Below are positions 1 to 4,892 of a stretch of 5,305 nucleotides of DNA, piece after piece (the stretch's first letter is position 1; each line of letters begins with the position of its first letter). Under the pieces are notes generated by a model. It was given only the letters and a program-made list of their open reading frames with translations, made no database searches and was not told where the DNA came from. The DNA lies in assembly GCA_047974415.1 (NCBI GenBank), contig JBKECH010000070.1, positions 1 through 5,305 on the forward strand. The letters are read 5' to 3'. The position numbers were made by a program, and so were the translations under genes. This DNA is from JBKEAJ01 sp047974415 (GTDB lineage: Bacteria; Bacteroidota; Bacteroidia; Bacteroidales; Prolixibacteraceae).

Positions 1-174
1 CCGTCGCATTAAAGGCTTGTGCCAATCGTTCAAAATTAACCGTTTGCACCTTGCATAATGCCATAACTAGCATGCTAATGAGTTTTATGCGAGAAAGATT
101 GATAATTCCTTTAAATGCACTTGCAAGACTTCGTATAATTCCTTACTTTTACACTCGATGTTGGTTTTCTTCAT
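1..174 (-). pseudogene. IS4-family transposase, N-terminal part, frameshifted and cut by the window edge
   Basis: Translated from the ATG at 174, the first frame gives 29 residues (MKKTNIECKSKELYEVLQVH and onward) and stops at 85-87. The reading then resumes in another frame, with IINLSRIKLISMLVMALCKV followed by QTVNFERLAQAFNAT up to the window edge. The ALCKVQTVNFERLA-type stretch is characteristic of the N-terminal helical region of IS4-like DDE transposases found widely in Bacteroidota, which are usually several hundred residues long. One missing base near 105-115 (between the LKE and IINLS segments) would restore a single frame. The catalytic DDE part lies outside the window. A single-base sequencing error is an alternative to a true pseudogene. 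A good promoter lies just upstream (203-234). Confidence 0.7.
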
Positions 175-202
175 GATTAGAGAAATTGGTGATAATATTC
201 CT

Positions 203-234
203 CTAAGATACGGAAATCCAACATCTTATACAAA
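203..234 (-). promoter_or_regulatory. Bacteroidota-type promoter of the IS4-like transposase
   Basis: On the minus strand a -33 box TTTG (231-234) is separated by exactly 20 bases from TATCTTAG (203-210), against the Bacteroidota consensus TTTG-N19-21-TAnnTTTG. The transposase ATG lies 28 bases downstream. The same box pair with the same spacing recurs before the second transposase fragment (555-586). Confidence 0.6.
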
Positions 235-281
235 CATTTTAAGCGTTTATTTCGTTAATATTTAGCCGTTTGCTTTTTTTG

Positions 282-527
282 TCATGTACTAAGCAGTTTT
301 TTATTGAAATCCAAGAAATCGAAAGGTTTTTCAAATTGATTTCTGTATCTTTGTTCCGTAAATCTTCCGAAACGAGATAGTTGGAGAAAGTTTATTCTTC
401 CTTTGATGAAAAGAAAAAGTAGTAAGATTTCACAAATAAAGTCTCTCCTGCATTTATTCAGAAACAAAGCGTAGCCTAGTATACTGGTAATTAAGTTGTT
501 GTAAATATTTACTCCCTTGATAATCAT
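282..527 (-). pseudogene. Truncated N-terminus of a second DDE transposase
   Basis: The 81-residue frame contains CRRDFICEILLLFLFIKGRI, then NFLQLSRFGRFTEQRYRNQF and EKPFDFLDFNKKLL. This order (KGRINFLQLSR, then a short aromatic stretch, EQRYRNQFEKPFDFLDFN) is what I recognise as the N-terminus of a Bacteroidota DDE transposase family. It differs from the IS4-like one to its left. Full members run to several hundred residues, so about three quarters or more is missing. The frame stops at 282-284, right at the inferred junction with the neighbouring element, which suggests it was interrupted by that insertion or by a deletion. Its remaining part might resume beyond the left edge. The ATG at 525-527 is chosen because a consensus promoter lies 27 bases upstream. 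Confidence 0.65.
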
Positions 528-861
528 GCTTAATAGATTTGTGCTAAAATCCGACTAAGATACTGATTATCAGGGGGCATTCCAAATAAAAAAGCGATTT
601 ATTTTGTTGATCTGTAAATGGTTATCAACATTTTTAACGAAGCATTAATTCATAGAACATTTAAGATAAATCATCCCCCTTACTCCAATGATAATTTACA
701 AGCCATAGTCTTGCTTATAACCTCCTGCTCCCAAGTTAATCTCCTCACCCGCACCAAGCGAGTACCTCGAGAACATTCAATGAATTAACACAAGGATGTT
801 GAAAAAATGTTTGAGACGCTATTAGGAAGGAACACATTGGAGGCACTGTTTTATACTGATA
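528..861. other. Gene-free stretch between the transposase remnants and the lipoprotein operon
   Basis: No convincing coding frame is seen on either strand. It holds the promoter of the truncated transposase (555-586), a 7-bp inverted repeat TGTTGAT/ATCAACA (605-611 and 624-630), and a 10-bp palindrome CTGATATCAG (857-866) overlapping the end of the small lipoprotein gene. No clear rho-independent terminator for the leftward lipoprotein operon could be found. The outer end of the second insertion sequence probably lies here but cannot be placed. Confidence 0.5.
555..586 (-). promoter_or_regulatory. Bacteroidota-type promoter of the truncated second transposase
   Basis: On the minus strand TTTG (583-586) is followed after exactly 20 bases by TATCTTAG (555-562), a good match to TTTG-N19-21-TAnnTTTG. 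It lies 27 bases before the ATG at 527. Both boxes and the spacing are identical to the promoter at 203-234, although the spacers and leaders differ. Confidence 0.6.
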
Positions 862-1218
862 TCAGAGCGGTGCATCGCCTTTTATTTGGCACTCTACTCG
901 CAAGTAACTATTTCCCTCATCTTTTACTCGAAGTTTTCCATTGATATATACTTCTGTTGAAATAAGCACATCAGAATCTTTGCAACGTAAAGAGTATCTT
1001 ATTAAATAGTCTAACGTTTTATAACTGTATTTCCATCCTGATTTTACCCTTAATTCTTTGGGATAATCTATAGAAATAATCGCATCAGGCGTATTACTTA
1101 GTACTTTAATAGTTACTTCATTTTCTTGATTATGAACATCTTCTTCTACACATGAAACGAAAGTAGCAAGGCTAATAATTACAAGAATGATTATTGTTTT
1201 AATATTTAATTGTTTCAT
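862..1218 (-). CDS. Small surface-type lipoprotein of unknown function
   Basis: The product has 118 residues. A lysine-bearing n-region and a hydrophobic core (TIIILVIISLATF, residues 8-20) lead to the lipobox FVSC, with the acylated cysteine at position 23. The residues after it (VEED) are acidic, the pattern linked in Bacteroidota to flipping of lipoproteins to the outside of the outer membrane. The mature part (about 95 residues) is mostly predicted beta strand by eye, with VTIKVL, SIDYPKELRV and EVYINGKL segments, suggesting a small beta-sandwich. Cys79 and Cys110 are the only other cysteines and could form a disulfide. The ATG lies 8 bases after the stop of the larger lipoprotein gene, so the two are almost certainly co-transcribed and may act together, as partner, ligand-binding or protective subunit. 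The family is not recognised and the function is unknown. Confidence 0.85.
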   Translation of the reverse strand: MKQLNIKTIIILVIISLATFVSCVEEDVHNQENEVTIKVLSNTPDAIISIDYPKELRVKSGWKYSYKTLDYLIRYSLRCKDSDVLISTEVYINGKLRVKDEGNSYLRVECQIKGDAPL

Positions 1219-1226
1219 TTTGAATT

Positions 1227-2753
1227 CTATCTAGCAGTAACTCCAAACTTTATACTTCCTGTATTATATGATCGTTGACGATAGACCGTTGAATATACCG
1301 ATTCAACAATAGGGTCGTAGAAATATATTCGAACACTACCAAGAAGGTCGGACCCCAAAGTTCTTTTTGTCGTTACTGTTTTGGTTATTTTTGTGGTAGT
1401 TGAATTTTCCGAGGAAGCAGAACCTCCCACATCGACATTTACCTTTTTCAAACCTATGCCAATCTTTGCATTTCCTGAAAAATTTTCCTTTCTAGCCACA
1501 GACATCTCATATGTTGTAGTTTCTTCCACCTCTTCCGTCGCATCCTCCTCGTAGATTTTAACATATCGATACAAGGCTTCTTCTGATATATCCCACTTCC
1601 CCATATCAACCAAGTCTCTTAAATAAACATCTCTAGCTGTAAAGTTTCTAGGATTGATTGTATAGGTGTTTTTTGAATGTCTAAACCATGTTGAATGACG
1701 ATATGAGTGCGCAATATTAAAATTCCATAGATCTTCGGGCATTAGGGGTATACATACAATTTGAGGATGGTCTACTTCTGATGATGAAATTTCAAATCTA
1801 AAATTATAACTACCTCTTGTCCAAAGTCTATCCAAAAGCTCCTGTTGACTGAGTCCTCTCTTTTTCTGCTCTGTCGATGAAGCGTTATTGATGGGATCTT
1901 CCTTCCCCTGATCCGATATGCGAAAATATGCAGCTGGATTAACAGTTATCACATTAAGGTATTCTGAAATAGAACGATTAAATGTACCCTTCTGATTTTC
2001 AGGAGTTATACCGTAGTAGATATAATCTCGCTGATACGATTTCTGCCTAAGGCTTCCATCATTTTTATTAAAATGCCGATATGCTTCGATTGCTTTATTT
2101 CCAATATTGTCCATTTTTACATTGAAGCTTTTCACAGAAAAAATGCTGCTCCCATCGTAATTTGGAGATCTGAATACAACGCTTTTAGATGACTTTGAAT
2201 ACATATCACTTTCTTGTGGTATTTTTACTCTATTATTTTCATTGACAACAAATACGTGAAAGTTAGGTATTTCTCCTTTTGACAAAGCGAGTTCTTTTTT
2301 TCCATCAAAAAACAAGATTGTACTATCGCTTCTTGATACAGCTACAGGTATTTCACTATCCTTAATATTCAAATTTTCAGGAAGTATGTTGAATAAAGAA
2401 ATCTTAGAGGTATAAATATTTAACAGTGGTAGTGTTTTCTCAATTTCCTCCATTTCCTCCTTTGAAGAGTATGATATTAACCTATCTCTAAAAGTTTGAC
2501 CACTTACATCTTCATCCTTAACAAGATAATACAACACATCATAATTTCGATCAAACATCTTCAAAGCTTCATCTTTAAGAAACATACGAACCTCTTCATC
2601 CTCATGAACCACTTGCGATAATACCTTTGCAAATTTTTGCAAACATTCCTCTTTCTTCTCTTTAGCTGGCATATCTCCAACTTCGCTCCATATTCTTTCA
2701 GGCTCTTCCTCCCTACAACTCGCAAAGGCAAAAGCGAAGATTAAAACCAACAC
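1227..2753 (-). CDS. Large surface lipoprotein, unknown function, with a slippable (GT)n start region
   Basis: The frame from GTG at 2753 gives 508 residues. Its start is already the hydrophobic core of a signal peptide (LVLIFAFAF) ending in the lipobox FASC, Cys13, followed by REEEPE, an acidic stretch fitting surface export. The GTG start leaves no positive n-region, so it is doubtful. The better starts, ATG at 2827 or 2797, are in another frame separated by a (GT)10 tract, and removing one GT unit joins them. Residues about 30-110 are charged and probably helical. From about 135 on the protein looks beta-rich. Residues 409-482 form alternating strands with a Gly/Thr/Ser-rich section (KIGIGLKKVNVDVGGSASS, then TTTKITKTVTTKRT), reminiscent of an amphipathic beta-hairpin. 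No enzyme motif was found. It heads an operon with the 118-residue lipoprotein (gap 8 bases). It could be a receptor, adhesin or pore-forming-like protein; this is not settled. Confidence 0.8.
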   Translation of the reverse strand: MLVLIFAFAFASCREEEPERIWSEVGDMPAKEKKEECLQKFAKVLSQVVHEDEEVRMFLKDEALKMFDRNYDVLYYLVKDEDVSGQTFRDRLISYSSKEEMEEIEKTLPLLNIYTSKISLFNILPENLNIKDSEIPVAVSRSDSTILFFDGKKELALSKGEIPNFHVFVVNENNRVKIPQESDMYSKSSKSVVFRSPNYDGSSIFSVKSFNVKMDNIGNKAIEAYRHFNKNDGSLRQKSYQRDYIYYGITPENQKGTFNRSISEYLNVITVNPAAYFRISDQGKEDPINNASSTEQKKRGLSQQELLDRLWTRGSYNFRFEISSSEVDHPQIVCIPLMPEDLWNFNIAHSYRHSTWFRHSKNTYTINPRNFTARDVYLRDLVDMGKWDISEEALYRYVKIYEEDATEEVEETTTYEMSVARKENFSGNAKIGIGLKKVNVDVGGSASSENSTTTKITKTVTTKRTLGSDLLGSVRIYFYDPIVESVYSTVYRQRSYNTGSIKFGVTAR

Positions 2754-2764
2754 ACTAAATAATC

Positions 2765-2827
2765 TTACTCTAAGTGTGTGTGTGTGTGTGTGTACATTGT
2801 TGCACTTCTTTTAAAATCTGTTCTCAT
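2765..2827 (-). other. Out-of-frame 5' segment of the large lipoprotein gene (20-codon leader as sequenced)
   Basis: From the ATG at 2827, preceded by an A-rich leader (GTAAGAAAA), the frame reads MRTDFKRSATMYTHTHTHLE and stops at 2765-2767. A second in-frame ATG is at 2797. The frame enters the (GT)10 tract as THTHTH. With one GT unit fewer it would continue as THTHT-LRVRLFSVLVLIFAFAFASC, that is, a positive n-region (Arg, Lys), a hydrophobic core and the lipobox: a complete type II signal peptide. The segment is therefore best read as the true 5' end of the lipoprotein gene, held out of frame in this sequence. Confidence 0.6.
2774..2793. repeat. Dinucleotide microsatellite (GT)10 in the start region of a lipoprotein gene
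   Basis: Ten uninterrupted GT units (CA on the coding strand) lie between the candidate ATG codons (2797, 2827) and the signal-peptide core of the large lipoprotein. Tracts of this kind change length by slipped-strand mispairing during replication. Because the unit is two bases, each change shifts the reading frame. From ATG 2797 to the GTG codon at 2753 the distance is 44 bases; 42 (nine units) or 48 (twelve units) would be in frame. Confidence 0.95.
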
Positions 2828-2965
2828 TTTTCTTACGTTTTAAAAATTGTTTTTAATGGTCATCAACTTCTTGTTAAAAAAAAACGATGGTTCAGCCTGT
2901 GTTATCCCCCCTTTCTTTTTGCTGCGGTTTTATCTTCTTTGTTTTAAAAAAGCTAATGAACTAGT

Positions 2966-2973
2966 CAAATTTA
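2966..2973 (-). promoter_or_regulatory. Possible -7 box (TAAATTTG) for the lipoprotein operon
   Basis: On the minus strand TAAATTTG fits the Bacteroidota TAnnTTTG box exactly. It lies about 140 bases before the ATG at 2827, which would give a long leader. There is no good TTTG at the expected distance upstream, so the assignment is weak. Confidence 0.25.
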
Positions 2974-3040
2974 CTGTGATAAATTGAGAAAAATAAGTTT
3001 TTTGCAGATAATTTCAAGAAACTTCATAAAAAGATTACAG

Positions 3041-3086
3041 CCCCAGATTTGCAACTCCTGTCCCCCTAGATTGAAATCTGGGGGGG
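3041..3086. repeat. REP-like inverted repeat with alternative stems
   Basis: CCCCAGATTT (3041-3050) is perfectly complementary to AAATCTGGGG (3074-3083). A second left arm, CCCCCTAGATT (3062-3072), can pair with the same right arm (AATCTGGGGG) with one bulged T, so two mutually exclusive hairpins compete. Short elements of the type 'CAGATTT-GCAA... / ...-AAATCTG' are a common kind of dispersed intergenic repeat in Bacteroidota. Whether this copy is one of a family needs a genome search. Confidence 0.6.
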
Positions 3087-3265
3087 CGATATATAATACA
3101 TACAAACGGAACAGTTTTTACCGTTTTCTAGCTGGTTTTTCTCAAAATATTTTTCAAATGATTGATTTACAAATTAAAAAAATATTATTTGAATAAATTT
3201 CAAGTAAAAGTTTGACTGTTTTTGTATCTATGGATACTTAGTTTATCGCATATTGGAGTACTTTT

Positions 3266-3443
3266 AATTCAAACCAATGAAAATATTTCGCTCGGTGGAC
3301 TGGTTTTGATTCAAACTAATGAAAATATTTCGCTCGGTGGACTGGTTTGAGTTCAAACCAATGAAAATATTTCGCTCGGTGGACTGGTTTCAATTTAAAC
3401 CAATGAAAATATTTCGCTCGGTGGACTGGTTTCAATTCAAACC
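3266..3443. repeat. 42-bp tandem repeat, four full copies plus partial flank
   Basis: Full units start at 3276, 3318, 3360 and 3402, an exact 42-base period. The first 31 bases of each unit, from AATGAAAATATTTCGCTCGG through TGGACTGGTTT, are identical in all four copies. The last 11 vary slightly (TGATTCAAACT, GAGTTCAAACC, CAATTTAAACC, CAATTCAAACC), and the tail AATTCAAACC also precedes the first copy (3266-3275). Each junction is an inverted repeat, for example TGGTTTGA-GT-TCAAACCA (3343-3360). A larger stem, AAACC/GGTTT, can also form across each unit. The period is a multiple of three and one frame is open across three copies. It is not a CRISPR: there are no unique spacers of normal length. 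Confidence 0.95.
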
Positions 3444-3523
3444 GAAGCAAAGTGCGTTGTAGGGGTGCCTCCCTCGTGAGCACCTGCGTTGCATGGTCGT
3501 AGGCTTGCGAAGTTTGCCTTTCA

Positions 3524-3713
3524 ATCCCGAAGGGATGGCATTATTAATAGCCCCGGGCGATAAGTCCGAGGGAAAGGGTGTCATGCCAATGTATTTTAGC
3601 CCCGAAGGTGGCGGCATTATTGCATGAGCTGCACTTACAGTGCGAAAACACCGCTATTCACTCCTTTACCCAGGGCGTTACCACTGGGCTGAAATGAATT
3701 GCACTCTCAGTGC
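3524..3713. repeat. REP/BIME-like cluster of short palindromes
   Basis: A palindrome ATCCCGAAGGGAT (3524-3536) followed by GGCATTATT (3537-3545) is echoed 76 bases later by GCCCCGAAGGTGGC and GGCATTATT (3599-3621). Further right come GCACTTACAGTGC (3631-3643), CCCAG/CTGGG around GGCGTTACCA (3669-3688) and GCACTCTCAGTGC (3701-3713), the two GCAC...GTGC hairpins lying symmetrically around the CCCAG stem. The wording 'CCCAGGGCGTTACC..CTGGGCTGAAATGA' is of a type seen in dispersed REP-like repeats of Bacteroidota and other phyla, often mobilised by REP-associated Y1 (RAYT) transposases. No such transposase is in the window. Confidence 0.65.
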
Positions 3714-3751
3714 GCCAAACACTCAACCTTAAACCCTCAACCCTATTATAA

Positions 3752-3830
3752 TACTCAAATTCCGCGTCAAAACCCTTGTTTTATCGGGCTAGAGCGGCTC
3801 GTCACGATGACATGACGCGGAATTTGGGTA
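3752..3830. repeat. 79-bp block framed by an 18-bp inverted repeat (MITE-like)
   Basis: TACTCAAATTCCGCGTCA (3752-3769) pairs with the reverse complement of 3813-3830 at 17 of 18 positions, with 14 in a row perfect. The 43-base interior has no reading frame. The layout (non-coding, short, long terminal inverted repeats) suggests a miniature inverted-repeat element or a large hairpin. The flanks show no obvious target duplication, so the class is uncertain. Confidence 0.6.
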
Positions 3831-3836
3831 GAAATG

Positions 3837-3899
3837 TAGTTCCACTGTATCCCTCCGACCAACTACGTATTTTTTCTCTTGTTAGAATAGTGGGAACTT
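3837..3899. repeat. Imperfect hairpin with internal stem and T-tract
   Basis: GTTCCACT near 3839-3846 can pair with AGTGGGAAC (3889-3897) with one bulged base. Inside it, GTAGTT (3836-3841) can alternatively pair with AACTAC (3861-3866), which is followed by GTATTTTTTCTC on the plus strand. The inner stem plus T-run resembles a weak rho-independent terminator. There is no gene directly upstream on the plus strand that would need it. Confidence 0.35.
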
Positions 3900-3959
3900 A
3901 TACTCCCGTAAAAAAATTAATCACGATGCAATAGCAACTCGTAGACAAACATACCAAAA

Positions 3960-4024
3960 GGAGCATTTTAGCTAGTCGCAGCCTAAAAAAACTGAAACTA
4001 GCTGAAATGCTCCGTTTTTATTTT
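3960..4024. terminator. Strong rho-independent, probably bidirectional terminator
   Basis: GGAGCATTTTAGCTAGT (3960-3976) pairs with ACTAGCTGAAATGCTCC (3997-4013), 17 pairs with one G-U type mismatch and a 20-base loop. The plus-strand side continues with GTTTTTATTTT (4014-4024), and the minus-strand side with TTTTGG. It sits about 40 bases after the stop codon of the leftward XRE/S24 gene and would end that transcript, although the better T-tract faces the other way. Confidence 0.65.
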
Positions 4025-4054
4025 AGAAACACAGCGGGGTCAGTTCCCTTGCTG

Positions 4055-4714
4055 CTATATCATCGCCCGATAGTTTATCACCGCTTTCACCAAAGCCGCC
4101 GCCTTCAAATCTTTGAGTAGATATTCTTTCGTCCCATGATGCTGATTTTGGCTCACCAAAGTAATGCTTTCGGGCGAACTACCCTGTTGTACAAACTTAA
4201 TGGTGAGCATCTCTTCCCCATCGAAGTTAAAATACAAAATATACATCTCGCCCCAAATCAGCAGCTCAGGTAATCTATTCACTATCTTATAAACCACCAA
4301 GTCGCCATTCTTCACCAGCGGATACATCGAATCGCCACGAGCAAACAAGGCTCCGTCGGCCTTTGGCAGGTTCGGTATCATGAGGTGGTCTACTGGGGCT
4401 ATCTTCTGATTGTCCAAAAATATGGACGAAATGCCTGCCATTGCTTCCAATTCGTATATTGGAACTACCTGATTTTCAAAGTTAACATCGCTGCGCAATC
4501 GGCGATAAGTACTTAACGAGCTACTCATCTCATAATCCTCTAAATTATGAATACTCAATCTTTCCTTAATTTTATTCAATAATGCACTCGACACGCCATC
4601 TAAGCCATTCTCAATCCGAGATAGATAAGGCTGCTGCACCTGTAGCAATTCTGCCAACTCTTTCTGTGTTAGTTTTAAATCTTTGCGAAGTTTTCTAAGG
4701 TCTAAATCTCCCAT
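4055..4714 (-). CDS. XRE-family HTH / S24 (LexA-like) self-cleaving transcriptional repressor
   Basis: The product has 219 residues. Residues about 5-60 are an XRE (Cro/CI) helix-turn-helix: LRKDLKLTQKELAELLQVQQ followed by PYLSRIENG. After a linker (60-85) comes an S24/LexA-type peptidase domain. The likely autocleavage site is Ala93-Gly94 in the motif LEAMAGISS. The catalytic serine is Ser129 in ARGDSMYPLVKNGD, and the general-base lysine is Lys173 in LTIKFV. All key elements are present, so the protein should dimerise, bind an operator and inactivate itself in response to a signal, in the known CI/LexA manner by RecA-stimulated cleavage. It stands alone, without phage genes nearby, and is divergent from the flavoprotein gene (178-base gap), whose control is possible but unproved. 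The ATG at 4714 places the HTH at the very N-terminus, as is usual. A candidate AT-rich operator lies at 4755-4767. Confidence 0.9.
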   Translation of the reverse strand: MGDLDLRKLRKDLKLTQKELAELLQVQQPYLSRIENGLDGVSSALLNKIKERLSIHNLEDYEMSSSLSTYRRLRSDVNFENQVVPIYELEAMAGISSIFLDNQKIAPVDHLMIPNLPKADGALFARGDSMYPLVKNGDLVVYKIVNRLPELLIWGEMYILYFNFDGEEMLTIKFVQQGSSPESITLVSQNQHHGTKEYLLKDLKAAALVKAVINYRAMI

Positions 4715-4754
4715 AATTATTTTTTTTAAGTATTTCGGGGTAAAAATAAGTTAT

Positions 4755-4767
4755 TATATTGAATATA
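4755..4767. promoter_or_regulatory. Candidate operator: 13-bp palindrome TATATTGAATATA
   Basis: This is a perfect odd-centred palindrome about 40 bases before the repressor's ATG, in the divergent intergenic region. On the minus strand it overlaps a poor TATATTCA -7-like sequence, so binding here could give autoregulation. The region is AT-rich and a palindrome of this kind may arise by chance. Confidence 0.25.
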
Positions 4768-4813
4768 TGAAGAAAAGCAAAGAAAAATCAACAATATCAA
4801 CCTTATGTTGTTT

Positions 4814-4845
4814 ATTGTAGGGAATAGCAAATAGTATTATTTTTG
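4814..4845 (+). promoter_or_regulatory. Bacteroidota-type promoter of the flavoprotein gene
   Basis: ATTG (4814-4817) is followed after exactly 20 bases by TATTTTTG (4838-4845), a full match to TAnnTTTG with a near match to TTTG. The ATG at 4893 lies 47 bases after the -7 box. The leader has no clear Shine-Dalgarno sequence but is A-rich, as is common in this phylum. Confidence 0.65.
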
Positions 4846-4892
4846 TATTTGAAATAAACAAAAAATGCCTGTTATTCAAAAAAACTAGACTT

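Larger units (their letters stand above)
1..281 (-). mobile_element. Partial insertion sequence, 5' end of an IS4-type element (right boundary approximate)
   Basis: This segment holds the start of a broken IS4-like transposase, its promoter and leader, and runs off the left window edge. The right boundary is inferred: an unrelated transposase reading frame coming from the right keeps family-like sequence to about position 290 and hits a stop at 282, so the junction should lie around 280-290. No target-site duplication or terminal inverted repeat can be confirmed because the other end is outside the window. It may be a complete but degenerate IS or only a remnant. Confidence 0.45.
2828..4054. 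other. 1.2-kb gene-poor stretch filled with repeats and hairpins
   Basis: No supported gene lies here. In order the stretch holds the leader and a possible promoter of the lipoprotein operon (to about 2973), a REP-like hairpin (3041-3086), a small AAACGG/CCGTTT hairpin (3104-3109 with 3121-3126), a 42-bp tandem repeat (3266-3443), a REP/BIME-like cluster (3524-3713), a MITE-like inverted-repeat block (3752-3830), a hairpin (3837-3899) and a strong terminator-like stem (3960-4024). Each is entered separately except the AAACGG hairpin. Such stacking is typical of a tolerated landing zone between transcription units. Confidence 0.7.

Noticed and set aside
605..630. Hairpin TGTTGAT/ATCAACA followed by TTTTT as a terminator, or a DnaA-box-like TTATCAACA
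   Set aside because: The stem is only 7 pairs with a 12-base loop, the T-run faces the wrong way for the leftward operon, and a single DnaA-like nonamer without a cluster does not indicate an origin.
696..776. 26-residue minus-strand frame (MFSRYSLGAGEEINLGAGGY and onward)
   Set aside because: It is short, has no promoter or leader, and overlaps a comparable frame in another register. No family was recognised.
3104..3126. AAACGG/CCGTTT hairpin as a terminator
   Set aside because: The stem is only 6 pairs, the T-tract after it is short (TTTTC), and no gene precedes it.
2984..3196. 70-codon plus-strand frame starting at TTG
   Set aside because: It runs across the REP-like hairpin (3041-3086), has no promoter or ribosome site, and its QICNSCPPRLKSG section is simply the translated palindrome.
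3266..3443. CRISPR array
   Set aside because: The invariant part is followed by only 6-11 similar bases, not by unique spacers of about 30 bases, and no cas gene is present.
3432..3617. 61-codon minus-strand frame rich in Pro/Gly/Ser
   Set aside because: It lies across the 42-bp repeat end and the REP/BIME-like cluster. Its PSGLK repeats are translations of the CCCGAAGG palindromes.
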